A stretch of DNA of 64,000 nt, taken from positions 35,740-99,739 of the forward strand of contig CAJKRG010000006.1 of NCBI GenBank assembly GCA_905202215.1, given 5' to 3'. Every line of letters starts with the position of its first letter. Position 1 is the first letter of the stretch. The DNA comes from an uncultured Porphyromonadaceae bacterium. Its GTDB lineage: Bacteria; Bacteroidota; Bacteroidia; Bacteroidales; Muribaculaceae. Below are positions 34,973 to 43,784 of this stretch, one piece after another. Below the pieces are notes generated by a model. That model saw only the letters and a list, made by a program, of their open reading frames with translations. It was not told where the DNA came from and made no database searches. A program made the position numbers and the translations under genes.

Positions 34973-36412
34973 ATGGATCGAAGGACTGTATACGATAGAT
35001 TTTCCCGGTGGGTCGGATGGCAGCCGAATGCTCTTGCTGTAATTGAAGATGGCCGATCTGTAACCTATCGGCAACTGGATATTATGGCAAATGCCATAAT
35101 GTCGAAATTTTATGCAAAACAATGTCGGGTAGTAGGAGTGGTAATGGGGCATAGCATCGAAATGATAGCGGCTATACTTGCTGTCCTGAAAAGCGGTGCG
35201 GCTTATGTACCGGCTGAGCCGTCGTTGCCGGAAGATCGCACAGATTATATGATGCGTAGCGCAGGCGTGGATTTCATAATCACTGATGAGTATTGCCGTA
35301 ATCTTCCGGAAGCACAACCCCTGGCAGACAGATCTGAGCCGGGCGGCGTGGCTTATATCCTGTATACATCCGGCACATCCGGCCGGCCGAAGGGTGTTGT
35401 GGTCGAGAATCATAGTGTGGTGAACTATGCGGAGGCTTTTGAAAACGAATTTCATGTTGCGCCGGGCGATGTTATGTTGCAATATTCCATATGCTCATTT
35501 GATATTTTTGTAGAGGAAGTTTTTACGACTCTCCTAAGTGGCGCGGCACTCGCAATACCCTCGAAAGAAATATGTGAAGGCAGTATCTCAGATCTCATGA
35601 GCTTTTGTGAAAGACACGGTGTTACTGAAATAAGCGGTTTTCCATATCTTCTTGCTGATATGAACCGCTATCGTTGCTATCCGTCAAAGTTACGTTTGCT
35701 CATCAGCGGAGGCGATGTGATACGGGAGTCTTACATCACCTGGCTCAAAGATCAGGGTTTCAGGATTTATAACACTTACGGACCAAGTGAGACAACAGTC
35801 TGCGCGACATATTATCGTGTCGATAATGCCGATTCCCTCGATGACGGCACATATCCGGTCGGAAGAGCTGTAAAGGGTGTTGAAGTGAAGCTTCTCGATA
35901 AAAATCTTGATGAAGTTCGCGACGGCGATACCGGGGAAATATGTATTTCCGGGGAAGGCGTTTCGCGCGGTTACCTCGGAGATCCGCCGGAGCAGATGAA
36001 TTTCGTTACGTTGGATAACGGAGTCCGGTTGTACCGTAGCGGTGATCTCGGTTATCGGTTGGCCGATGGCAATATCGCGTTTCTGCATCGCAAGGACAAG
36101 CAGGTGATGATACTCGGCAAAAGGGTGGAACCGGAAGAAGTGGAGAATGTGCTTAATGAATCGCCATGTGTGGAACGTGGAATTGTGCGTGCGTTTACCG
36201 ATGAACAGGGTCTGGCATATCTCACGGCTTATTTTGTTCCTTCACATAAAAATTGTCGAATAAGTCGGATAAAAAACTTTTTGCGTTCCCGTCTTGCCGA
36301 TTTTATGGTGCCTGAGTTTTTTGTAAGGATGGACGAAATCCCACTTACAAAACGCGGGAAGGTCAATGATCGGGTACTGCCGGTTATAATGAAAGAAGGG
36401 ATATGGGGATGA
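34973..36412 (+). CDS. Stand-alone NRPS-type adenylation domain protein
   Basis: 479 residues, a full adenylating enzyme. Core motifs: A3 YILYTSGTSGRPKGVVVEN, A4 CSFDIFVEEVF, A5 NTYGPSETTV, A7/A8 LYRSGDLGYRLADGNIAFLHRKDKQVMILGKRVEPEEVE, and A10 PLTKRGKVNDR with the catalytic lysine. The aspartate in FDIF occupies the position that holds the amino group of an alpha-amino acid in NRPS A domains. No carrier, condensation or thioesterase domain is fused. It is followed by a GNAT gene (ATGA overlap) and an esterase, giving a three-gene minicluster. Product unknown. Confidence 0.88.
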   Translation: MDRRTVYDRFSRWVGWQPNALAVIEDGRSVTYRQLDIMANAIMSKFYAKQCRVVGVVMGHSIEMIAAILAVLKSGAAYVPAEPSLPEDRTDYMMRSAGVDFIITDEYCRNLPEAQPLADRSEPGGVAYILYTSGTSGRPKGVVVENHSVVNYAEAFENEFHVAPGDVMLQYSICSFDIFVEEVFTTLLSGAALAIPSKEICEGSISDLMSFCERHGVTEISGFPYLLADMNRYRCYPSKLRLLISGGDVIRESYITWLKDQGFRIYNTYGPSETTVCATYYRVDNADSLDDGTYPVGRAVKGVEVKLLDKNLDEVRDGDTGEICISGEGVSRGYLGDPPEQMNFVTLDNGVRLYRSGDLGYRLADGNIAFLHRKDKQVMILGKRVEPEEVENVLNESPCVERGIVRAFTDEQGLAYLTAYFVPSHKNCRISRIKNFLRSRLADFMVPEFFVRMDEIPLTKRGKVNDRVLPVIMKEGIWG

Positions 36413-36876
36413 AACTTATTATAAGAGAGACAACAGTCATACCTACTTTGATGTATTGGCGCAAAGAGGTAATAGAAGAAGTGTTCGGGTGCATTCCTTC
36501 AAAGAGATTACTCGTGGCCAACCGACGGTATTACAGGAAACATATTGAAGACGGAACACATATTGCGATTGTTGCGGCAATAGACAATATTGATGTGGGA
36601 TGTGGTTCCATATGTCTGTCGGAAGAATTGCCTTCACCCGATAATCATTCAGGGCAGTGTGCTTATCTGATGAATATCTATGTGCGCAAGGAATATCGCG
36701 GACGAGGTATCGGTCGTTCGATTGTACGCTGGCTTGTGGAGAAGGCGCTGCAGCTGGATTGCGGCAAAATCTGGCTTGAGACGAGCGATGGTGCGCGTTC
36801 GTTATATACAAGCACAGGGTTTAAGGAATTATCAGGGATTATGAAATATGCAGACATACAGAATAGCAAATCTTAA
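36409..36876 (+). CDS. GNAT family acetyltransferase
   Basis: 155 residues from the ATG at 36409, which overlaps the preceding stop (ATGA); an ATG two codons upstream is also in frame. Acetyl-CoA binding motif is MNIYVRKEYRGRGIGRSIVRWLVEKA (R/Q-x-x-G-x-G), preceded by HIAIVAAIDNIDVGCGSICL and followed by CGKIWLETSDGARSLYTSTGFKEL. The tight coupling to the adenylation gene suggests it acylates the same small molecule, or confers self-protection. Confidence 0.9.
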   Translation: MKLIIRETTVIPTLMYWRKEVIEEVFGCIPSKRLLVANRRYYRKHIEDGTHIAIVAAIDNIDVGCGSICLSEELPSPDNHSGQCAYLMNIYVRKEYRGRGIGRSIVRWLVEKALQLDCGKIWLETSDGARSLYTSTGFKELSGIMKYADIQNSKS

Positions 36877-37531
36877 AATAGTGTCGGTAATGGAATCGAC
36901 CGAAAGGATATGCTATGTGCTTTATCCTCTTGATTGCCTCGGGGAGTGGATTGAGGAAGCGGCACGTAAGTTCGGCGTATCGATAGCAGTGATAACTGGT
37001 ATGGACTGGGATGATGATCTCACGCCCTGGCCTGCTAAGGGAGAACCGCCTGGCAGTCCTGATTTCAAGGGGAAAGCCTTCGGATTCCTTTCGACATTTA
37101 TAACGGAAGTGATTCCGGCTATTGAACAGCGGATGGACTTGACCGACAGTATCGAAAGAACTTTGGCAGGCGTTTCCCTCTCGGGTCTGTTCGCGCTTTG
37201 GCAGTGGATGACAAAAGATACATTCCACAACATAATCTGTCTGTCCGGATCGTTCTGGTATGACGGCTTTGTCGCGTGGATAAAGTCGCAACATGTTCCG
37301 GAAAAGACCGGAAAAGCATATTTTCTGTTAGGTGATCTGGAAGCTAAAACGAAGGTAAAGGCATTCCGGCCGGTGCAGGCTGACAGCATAGAGATTGTAA
37401 GATATCTGCATGATAACGGCATCGACGATGTTTTCGAACTTGTGCCGGGCAATCATTATCAATATGGTGAACAACGTCTCGATCGCGCATTCACTTGGAT
37501 GTTTCGTCGGGATCTGACAGAATCGTTATAG
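36848..37531 (+). CDS. Alpha/beta-hydrolase, Fes/D-type esterase-like
   Basis: 227 residues; an internal ATG at 36890 would avoid the 29-nt overlap with the GNAT gene. The nucleophile elbow GVSLSGLFALW is that of the esterase D/enterochelin esterase group, with a later SFWYDG, and a C-terminal catalytic histidine in PGNHYQYGEQRLDRAF. No signal peptide. As third gene of the adenylation-GNAT-esterase set it may release or recycle an ester- or amide-linked product. Confidence 0.82.
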   Translation: MQTYRIANLKIVSVMESTERICYVLYPLDCLGEWIEEAARKFGVSIAVITGMDWDDDLTPWPAKGEPPGSPDFKGKAFGFLSTFITEVIPAIEQRMDLTDSIERTLAGVSLSGLFALWQWMTKDTFHNIICLSGSFWYDGFVAWIKSQHVPEKTGKAYFLLGDLEAKTKVKAFRPVQADSIEIVRYLHDNGIDDVFELVPGNHYQYGEQRLDRAFTWMFRRDLTESL

Positions 37532-37549
37532 AACATGGCTTTTAGATTG

Positions 37550-38470
37550 TTATAACCACTTGAGTTTGCGAAGGCATAGAAAGGCGACGGTGGTAAGGAC
37601 TGCGGCGATGCCGAGAATGATCCAGAATGCATATGGCGAGGCTATGAGGATATCTACGTTCATGCCGTAGAGCGAGGCTACGAAGGTCGGTACTATTAGA
37701 ATTATCGATAGCGCAGACATGCGCTTCATGACATTGTTGACGTTATTGGATATTATGGAGGAATAAGAATCCATGGTCGCTTTCAGGATATCGTTCGATA
37801 TTCCTACGGTCGTATCGGCCTGTCGCATCTCGATATCGACATCCTCGACGAGATCTTCGTCGATCTCATGCTCGTATATTTTTTGAATTCTTTCAAGCAC
37901 CATGACATCGCCTTTGATAGATGTATTGAAGAGAACGAGGGATTTCTGAAGCTTCATAAGTTGCTTTAGGTCATCGTTTTCGACGGATTTCTCAAGAGAT
38001 CTTTCGGTACCTATGACATAGTCGGACATTTGTTTGAGATATTCCAGATACCAGTATGCAGTAGAGAAAAAGATGCGTAGAGTAAATTCGGAAACAGTCC
38101 GTGTCTCCAGGCTTGTCTGGCATGAATGTGCAGCAAGATCGTCAGGTAGAGTCGTCTTGTGGAAACATACGGTGATTACCCGTTTGCCTGATCGGCTGAT
38201 GATTCCGAACGGTACGGTGGTATACGGCATTATGTCGCTGTCGCATTCTATGGGAATACGTATTATTGTCATCAGCCACTCGCCGTTGCGCTCTACACGT
38301 GGTCGCTCGTCCTTGTCTTCGAGATATTCGAGAAGAATGGGAGGGACACCTTCTTGTCCGATGAGATATCCTACGTCCTCGCGGTCGGGATCGACTATAC
38401 TCACCCAATATGCTTCGGTCTGTTTCTCTGTCGGGTGAAACCCTTTGTCATCATAGAAATATCTTCTCAT
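37550..38470 (-). CDS. corA: CorA family magnesium/cobalt transporter
   Basis: 306 residues. Large soluble N-terminal domain (VPFGIISRSGKRVITVCF; long helices RIQKIYEHEIDEDLVEDVDIEM) and two C-terminal membrane helices with the diagnostic YGMNVD loop (GMN motif) at about residue 268. Forms pentameric Mg2+ channels in the inner membrane. Convergent with the esterase gene, 18 nt apart. Confidence 0.94.
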   Translation of the reverse strand: MRRYFYDDKGFHPTEKQTEAYWVSIVDPDREDVGYLIGQEGVPPILLEYLEDKDERPRVERNGEWLMTIIRIPIECDSDIMPYTTVPFGIISRSGKRVITVCFHKTTLPDDLAAHSCQTSLETRTVSEFTLRIFFSTAYWYLEYLKQMSDYVIGTERSLEKSVENDDLKQLMKLQKSLVLFNTSIKGDVMVLERIQKIYEHEIDEDLVEDVDIEMRQADTTVGISNDILKATMDSYSSIISNNVNNVMKRMSALSIILIVPTFVASLYGMNVDILIASPYAFWIILGIAAVLTTVAFLCLRKLKWL

Positions 38471-38630
38471 CTCGGATCAGATTCATAACTTATTGATTAT
38501 TTAACAATCTGCTCCTTTATTTGTTTTAATAAGCAGCCGAAGCCCGGTAAAAGATGTCGGTGGCAATTGTGATTTCATTTTTTATGCTTACTTTTGTGAG
38601 CTTTTTTACGGCGATTATATCTGTCAGAAA

Positions 38631-39815
38631 ATGTATTTTTCACCTATAATATCCTTTACGGCCCTCTGGCTCATCGGTATTTGCGCATTGTGTGTGCTTG
38701 CTGTGGCTTCCTACTATTTTTTCAGGGTAAGAACAGTCATCAATTATCGCAAGCGCGCCGACAGCGAGCGCCCGGACAAACCGGATGCCGACTATCTTCC
38801 CGCCTCGGTGATAATATATTCGCAGGGGGATGCTGAAAATCTGAGGGAACTTCTTGAAACGGTTCTCAATCAGGACTATCCGGCAGCCTACGAGGTTATT
38901 GTGGTCAATGAGGGAGAGGCAGGTGACGTACGCGACACTGTGGGAATGTTGCGTAATCGGTATCCTAATCTCTATCTGACGTTCACGCCTGAAGGAGTTG
39001 TCAATCTGAGCCGTAAGAAACTTGCACTTACTCTCGGGCTTAAAGCGGCGCGGTATGATGTGGCGGTTCTTACGACATCTGCCGCAATTGTGCCGTCTTC
39101 GCTGTGGCTGAGACGTATGACGGCGCGTTTCAGTGTCGATTCTCCGGTTGAGGTGGTGCTTGGTTTCGCTGCGGTTGATCCGTCGGAGGATTCTCAAGCA
39201 GGTCGTCGGCGTCGTGCGTTCGATTTTGTTGTGGAAAATGTCCGATGGCTTGCTGTCGCCATAGCCGGAAAGCCATTCCGCGGCACCGAGTATAATATCG
39301 CATATCGCCGCTCGCTCTTTTTACGAAATAAAGGCTTTGCCCGGTCGCTCAATCTGCATTCGGGCGACGATGATATTTTTATATCGGAAATTGCGCGTGG
39401 TTCGAATACAGAAGTTGAGTTGTCGGAAGATTCCATTGTTCGTCTGCGTCATGGCAATCATCCGCGTCTGTTCAACGAGCGTGTGCTAAGGCGTATATTC
39501 ACCGAGCGGTTTATCCGCCGCAGGCCCCGTATACTTATGTCTCTTGCAGGTGTACTTCAGCTGGCAGCTGTTGCTGCTGGTATTGCCGCGGCTGTCATCG
39601 ACTGGCCGAATCTACAGGTTACCGTTATTGTGGCTGCGATTCTTGTCGCCATGATAGTTCTCGATATTGTTACATGGCGTAAGGCTATGAAAGCACTGAA
39701 GTCGCGTTCTCTCATGCTCACCATACCATGGTTCGTTCTCACACATCCGGCTCGCAGGGCAATGGCTCGTGTGCGTTCACGTCTGAGCAAACAGAAGAAA
39801 TATACTTGGGATTAA
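38631..39815 (+). CDS. Membrane-anchored GT2 family glycosyltransferase
   Basis: 394 residues. N-terminal membrane helix (residues 5-30), then a GT-A domain: PASVIIYSQGDAENLRELLETVLNQDYPAAYEVIVVNEG, an unusual ATTSAAI where many family members have the DxD, GTEYNIAYRRSLF and HSGDDDIFISEIA (likely acceptor/catalytic Asp). Two or three C-terminal membrane helices follow. Resembles poly-sugar synthase-type GT2 enzymes of Bacteroidota. The nucleotide-binding DxD is not obvious in its normal place, so activity needs care. Confidence 0.85.
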   Translation: MYFSPIISFTALWLIGICALCVLAVASYYFFRVRTVINYRKRADSERPDKPDADYLPASVIIYSQGDAENLRELLETVLNQDYPAAYEVIVVNEGEAGDVRDTVGMLRNRYPNLYLTFTPEGVVNLSRKKLALTLGLKAARYDVAVLTTSAAIVPSSLWLRRMTARFSVDSPVEVVLGFAAVDPSEDSQAGRRRRAFDFVVENVRWLAVAIAGKPFRGTEYNIAYRRSLFLRNKGFARSLNLHSGDDDIFISEIARGSNTEVELSEDSIVRLRHGNHPRLFNERVLRRIFTERFIRRRPRILMSLAGVLQLAAVAAGIAAAVIDWPNLQVTVIVAAILVAMIVLDIVTWRKAMKALKSRSLMLTIPWFVLTHPARRAMARVRSRLSKQKKYTWD

Positions 39816-39822
39816 TAGCTGA

Positions 39823-39858
39823 AAAAGTCTTTGGATATTCGCATCCAAAGACTTTTTT
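39823..39858. terminator. Bidirectional terminator between GT2 and rpiB
   Basis: Perfect 14-bp stem aaaaagtctttgga (39823-39836) / tccaaagacttttt (39845-39858); A run on one side and T run on the other serve both convergent genes. Confidence 0.9.
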
Positions 39859-39867
39859 ATGATACTC

Positions 39868-40335
39868 TTATTCGCACTTGCAGCCTGCGACGGGTATTTT
39901 TGCGATACGGCGTGCATGGCGGCCGCCTTCGAATTCAGTCGACAGGAATACATCTACAATTTCAAGAGCCACTTCAGGCGAAATGAAGCGGGCGGGTAAT
40001 ACGAGAACATTGGCGTCGTTGTGGGCTCGGGCAAGACGCGCAAGTTCGGGCGTCCAGCACAGAGCGGCGCGGATACCTTGATGCTTGTTGAGGGTTATAC
40101 CGATACCGTTGCCACTGCCGCATATGGCAATACCGGGGTAATTTTCACCTTTCTCGATAGCTACGGCGCAAGGGTGGGCGTAATCGGCGTAATCACAACT
40201 TTCGGCGCTATGTGTACCGAAGTCCCGACATGAAACACCTTTCGATTCCAGATAGCCCTTGACCATCTCTTTCAGCTCATAGCCTGCATGATCACTGCAT
40301 GTGGCCGGCTGTATCCCTTCCTTTAAAATAGTCAT
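39868..40335 (-). CDS. rpiB: Ribose-5-phosphate isomerase B
   Basis: 155 residues of the LacAB_RpiB family: SDHAGYELKEMVKGYLESKG, DFGTHSAESCDYADYAHPCA, AICGSGNGIGITLNKHQGIRAALC (active-site region; Cys of CGSGNG) and ARAHNDANVLVLPARFI. Interconverts ribulose-5-P and ribose-5-P in the pentose phosphate pathway. Slightly long N-terminus. Confidence 0.96.
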   Translation of the reverse strand: MTILKEGIQPATCSDHAGYELKEMVKGYLESKGVSCRDFGTHSAESCDYADYAHPCAVAIEKGENYPGIAICGSGNGIGITLNKHQGIRAALCWTPELARLARAHNDANVLVLPARFISPEVALEIVDVFLSTEFEGGRHARRIAKIPVAGCKCE

Positions 40336-40458
40336 AAATCGTATGTTATTAGCAAGTTAATAGTTATGAAGGAGCAACTGCGTACACTTGTTCGCAATTA
40401 ACTGCACAAAAATAATGAAAAAAATCCGTCAAAAATTTCATATTAAAGAAAAAAGCAC

Positions 40459-40466
40459 TAATTTTG
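40459..40466 (+). promoter_or_regulatory. -7 box of the tRNA-Leu gene
   Basis: TAATTTTG matches TAnnTTTG, 28 nt before the mature tRNA start. Confidence 0.5.
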
Positions 40467-40494
40467 CAACGCAAAAGAGCTAAAGCTCACCTAT

Positions 40495-40578
40495 GCCCAG
40501 GTGGCGGAATGGTAGACGCGCTCGTTTCAGGTGCGAGTGCTGCGAGGCGTGCAGGTTCGAGTCCTGTTCTGGGCACCA
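40495..40578 (+). tRNA. tRNA-Leu (anticodon CAG)
   Basis: 84 nt with the 3' CCA encoded. Acceptor arm gcccagg pairs with tctgggc (one GU), discriminator A at 40575; anticodon stem ctcgt/gcgag; loop ttcaggt gives anticodon CAG at 40528-40530; long variable arm as expected for a class II tRNA; T arm gcaggttcgagtcctgt is intact. The 3' end is the integration site of the 17-kb island. Confidence 0.97.
40563..40577 (+). repeat. attL core in the tRNA 3' end
   Basis: cctgttctgggcacc, repeated at 57785-57799 with one mismatch (c/a at the seventh base). Confidence 0.65.
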
Positions 40579-40579
40579 C

Positions 40580-40617
40580 AACCCCTTGATAATCGACTGA
40601 TTTTCAAGGGGTTTCTT
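40580..40617 (+). terminator. Terminator directly after the tRNA, supplied by the island
   Basis: aaccccttga (40580-40589) / tcaaggggtt (40604-40613), followed by tcttg. It replaces the native terminator that now lies at 57804. Confidence 0.75.
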
Positions 40618-40625
40618 GTTTCTCT

Positions 40626-40661
40626 GGTGTACTAAAAGTGTACTCAATGCGAAAGTGTACT
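40626..40661 (+). repeat. Left arm-type integrase sites
   Basis: gtgtact at 40627, 40638 and 40655. The first two are 11 bp apart. The 25-bp block 40626-40650 recurs at the right end (57653-57677) with 24 of 25 bases identical. Confidence 0.6.
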
Positions 40662-41522
40662 GCAAAAGTCGGCCGCGAAAAGAAAGAATCGACGAAAAAT
40701 TTTCAAATGATGTTTTATCGACCGGAATAACTTTTCGTATCGAGATATGGCAACATTTTTAGCCCGATACCGAACCATGTATCATTCTAACGCTCGGTAA
40801 GAAAATTATGTGATGTCATATCGGATTTGAATTGAATGTGGCAACTGCATAATCTGATTGATCGCAACAATGGTTGCGATCTCCATTCTATAATCCCGAA
40901 ATAGTCGAAACTCGCCTTTGAAATCCTGTGCTGCCGACCAATTCAGGTGTGTCTATTAGAGTTTCAAATTATAGCCTGACTTTTCGGATAACGAAAAGTG
41001 GTTTATTATTTCTGAATTTCACATCGAATTGCCGCATAGCATATAGCTTTTATAATCGGATAGTGATTCTCAACTTTGGGTATGCTGCCGAGTCGGTTAA
41101 TTGCCAAACTGAATTGCCGTATGACGCAGCCGAATAAGAGAGCCATACCATTACCAACCAGACTTGGAGTAAACCCAGCAAGCATAACCGCCTTCTTGCC
41201 ATATAAAAACCATGCTCGCAGTAGGCTTGGACTCGGCAACGGAAGTTGTCGCAAATGCCCGCAGGGGGAAGTAGGCTCCCCATGCTGGGTTTTATACGGC
41301 AAGCCTACGCCAAAGCAGCACATTCGGGAACATACGCCTTTTGAGAGCCATTTTGACAGATCTACGGCTATTCACAGACGAAAAATCGACATTCAGGAGC
41401 TTGCTCAGACACCGCCGATGCGGCAACTCTCAGAGGATTTTTAATCCGAAGGGGGGTATTAGGCTACCCCGATACCGGGTAATGCGGCAACAGGCTTATT
41501 TCGCGCAAGCGCGTTGGCTCTG
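40662..41522. other. Left non-coding region of the island with hairpins
   Basis: No convincing gene. Perfect hairpins at 40860-40881 (gatcgcaac/gttgcgatc) and about 40979-40999 (acttttcg/cgaaaagt). A larger imperfect inverted repeat, 41195-41216 against 41282-41303 (cttgccatataaaaaccatgct type), encloses gtaggctt (41221-41228), itself complementary to aagcctac (41301-41308). A minus-strand open frame of 105 codons (41006-41323) covers this block and reminds me of short hypothetical proteins annotated in other Bacteroides genomes, but I cannot show it is translated. Confidence 0.45.
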
Positions 41523-42437
41523 TCAGTCGGTTCTATCGAGAGTGACGCCGTGGGCCTCACATTGGTGGAAGAAGGTCGCAATTGTCACCTTTCGGGTTGT
41601 TCTGAGAAGGTTTGTGAACTTCGTGTCGGCCTTTGCCCGATCATAGCCGGTGTAAATGGAGCTGACGGCATGGAAGAACTCTCTTCCGTTCTCTCCAAGA
41701 TTCGCCAATGCCATACCGATTTCAATCCAGTTGCTATATCCGTCGGTTAGGTCGATACCTCGTCTTACAACTTCTTCGGTCAGACGAGCTACTTTGTCAA
41801 GTGTTGTTTCCGGATTTTCATTCCAAGTGCGCTGCCCCATTGCAGCTGTTGTTTTTGTCGGATTATGTTTTGGGGTAGTTGTCGCATCAAATATCCGGAA
41901 TGGCTCGGCACTGTCGTTGACATATGGTTCCGGATCATAGCTGGCGAATCGAAGCCGCTTCACATCCTTGCACTGTCCATCAATGACTATACTGAGCCGC
42001 GACCTGAACAGTCGTTGCAGTGCAAGGAAGTGGCCGAGGTGATTTTCGGGATGCGACAACCGAAAGATAGCAAAGCAGCCGTTTCCGCTCGCCGAGAGTG
42101 AACAGTATGCCACCTCCGCAACCTTGCAAACCTCGGCTTTCAATTCGGCGCCGCTTGCAAATCCAGGATTGTCCTGTCCGTCAATGTCTATGCAGATCAA
42201 CCCAGTGTGCTCGAAGACATCATCAGCCTTACGCCCATTAGGGCAGATAGCTGAAATGGTAGCGCATGGCAGACCTGATTTTAGTCGAGTGCGTTCAGCC
42301 TTGTCCTCCGTCATACGGATTTGTTGGATATGTTGATGCGACGACGCATCATTGAGGAATTCGGCAAGTGATGCGACACGACCGTTAGTTGATGTAACGC
42401 TGTCGAATATCGTTATAGGAGTTTCAAGAATATTCAT
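41523..42437 (-). CDS. BT4734/BF3469-type VirE_N protein with primase C-terminal (PriCT-2) domain
   Basis: 304 residues. N-terminal domain (about 20-190) has the BT4734 family pattern: TGLICIDIDGQDNP, YCSLSASGNGCFAIFRL, RLRFASYDPEPYVN, reminiscent of the archaeo-eukaryotic primase fold. C-terminal residues 215-295 (RLTEEVVRRGIDLTDGYSNWIEIGMALAN, TKFTNLLRTTRKVTIATFFHQCEAHG) match PriCT-2. Common on Bacteroidales mobile elements beside a DUF3987 protein; probably takes part in replicating the excised element. Confidence 0.9.
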   Translation of the reverse strand: MNILETPITIFDSVTSTNGRVASLAEFLNDASSHQHIQQIRMTEDKAERTRLKSGLPCATISAICPNGRKADDVFEHTGLICIDIDGQDNPGFASGAELKAEVCKVAEVAYCSLSASGNGCFAIFRLSHPENHLGHFLALQRLFRSRLSIVIDGQCKDVKRLRFASYDPEPYVNDSAEPFRIFDATTTPKHNPTKTTAAMGQRTWNENPETTLDKVARLTEEVVRRGIDLTDGYSNWIEIGMALANLGENGREFFHAVSSIYTGYDRAKADTKFTNLLRTTRKVTIATFFHQCEAHGVTLDRTD

Positions 42438-42460
42438 GAGCTGATAAAATTGTTTGTTTC

Positions 42461-42518
42461 TGTCCTATGTCCTACGTCCTCCCCAGAGGATTTTGAACAG
42501 GACATAGGACGTAGGACA
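42461..42518. repeat. Long hairpin of heptad repeats between replication genes
   Basis: tgtcctatgtcctacgtcct (42461-42480) faces aggacataggacgtaggaca (42499-42518): 18 of 20 positions pair by Watson-Crick rules, and the other two could pair as G-U or A-C in RNA. Each arm is itself a tandem gtccta(t/c) repeat. It lies between the DUF3987 and VirE_N genes. It could be a terminator/processing stem or an iteron-like origin element. Confidence 0.6.
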
Positions 42519-42521
42519 TCG

Positions 42522-43784
42522 TTATTCATTCATCCATCGCCGAACCTGACGAGGGTCTACTCCGATTGCTTCCGCAAGTTTTGACTTTACCAGATTCGGA
42601 AACCGGCGCTCCAGTAATAGCATCAGCTCCTTGTTGGAGAGTTGAGCCGTTGCGTTGGCCGGACCGATTATGTCCGTCAGCATACGGAGTTGAGACGCCT
42701 GTGAATAGTATGCCATATCAACGGCCCAGCTCATTTGCTCTGCAGTGACGACTGACGGTTGTGTTCCTTGTTCGACCGCATTCATCACACAGGCGATTCC
42801 AGCAAGCTGAAGAACGTAGATTCTCAACTTTCCCCAGATGGATGCTTCGTAGTCGGTTGCAGATGCTTCATCTGCTTGGAATGAGTTTTCAACGAAACGG
42901 CAGTATACGTCTATCGCCGATTCGGAAGCTGTTATCACAGATGAGGCTACATTATTATATGTGTCGATGATAATCTTGTTCCAAGCCTCCATTACAATAG
43001 GGTCGATTGTTACTGCCTCCGGCGATTTTCGTGCCGTGCGTTTTGGCATATCGGTGGGATAGAATGTCAGGAATCGGTTGAGGAATCCCATTGACAGAAA
43101 TTTCGGATTGTCGAATGTCGGTTTCAACATCCCTGGCTGAATGCCGCTCACCCACGAGTAAAACGGAGCCTTTATGACTTTCAGGCCTTCGCCTTTGCGA
43201 TTGGAAGAGAACGGAGTGCAGTCACGAAGTGATAGCAATGCGCTCAATTCGCCGCTGCTGCCATATCGCCCGATGTCGCCGATTGTTGCCGTCAGTTCCT
43301 CGCGGCTGTTGAGAAGTCCGTGCGGATTGTCCTCCAGAGCCTGATTGCGTGCTTCGGGTGTAGAATCCTCAATCAGAATCTGACTGGTCTTCGGAAGTGG
43401 CTTTTCGTTTCCGGCAGCACGCTCGGCTTTCACGGCTTCTACCTTTGCGCTGTATTCATCAAACAGCCGATTGTTGATTTTGTACAGCGGAGCGTAGATG
43501 TCCTTCATTGGAGCGGTCTTATTGGCCGTACTGCGTCCAATCATCATTATCCACAGATTGAGCCGGTTGTTATAACCGTAGGCATTGAGCACAATCCGGC
43601 TCCCGATGGCTATACTTGCTGCACCCAACGCCGGACCGAGTGCGAAGTCAATGGCTGCCTGACGCTTCTCCGACACCTCACGGATAATCCTCCGCATCGT
43701 TGCCGGAAGTCCGTAGATTGGAGGCGACAGCTCCGTATTGAAAGAGATAATCTCGCCGCACATCACTTCCGGGTCTTGAGGCAA
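42522..43784 (-). CDS. DUF3987 domain protein
   Basis: 420 residues. DUF3987 pattern: IGSRIVLNAYGYNNRLNLWIMMIGRSTANKTAPMKDIY (GRSTANKTAP in the place of a Walker-type loop), SQILIEDSTPEARNQALEDNPHGLLNSREELTATIGDIG, and a C-terminal helix-turn-helix-like tail NLVKSKLAEAIGVDPRQVRRWMNE. These are helicase/primase-like proteins of mobile elements; PrmN1-type functions are the closest analogy. Starts 22 nt inside the HTH gene upstream. Confidence 0.88.
   Translation of the reverse strand: MPQDPEVMCGEIISFNTELSPPIYGLPATMRRIIREVSEKRQAAIDFALGPALGAASIAIGSRIVLNAYGYNNRLNLWIMMIGRSTANKTAPMKDIYAPLYKINNRLFDEYSAKVEAVKAERAAGNEKPLPKTSQILIEDSTPEARNQALEDNPHGLLNSREELTATIGDIGRYGSSGELSALLSLRDCTPFSSNRKGEGLKVIKAPFYSWVSGIQPGMLKPTFDNPKFLSMGFLNRFLTFYPTDMPKRTARKSPEAVTIDPIVMEAWNKIIIDTYNNVASSVITASESAIDVYCRFVENSFQADEASATDYEASIWGKLRIYVLQLAGIACVMNAVEQGTQPSVVTAEQMSWAVDMAYYSQASQLRMLTDIIGPANATAQLSNKELMLLLERRFPNLVKSKLAEAIGVDPRQVRRWMNE

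Noticed and set aside
40626..40661. Short direct repeats as a CRISPR remnant
   Set aside because: The units are 7 bp with 4-10 bp between them and recur at the other island end; there are no cas genes. Integrase arm sites explain them better.
40480..40665. 61-codon minus-strand frame across tRNA-Leu
   Set aside because: It covers the tRNA and att site; its resemblance to the extended N-terminus of the integrase frame only reflects the 25-bp repeat shared by the two island ends.
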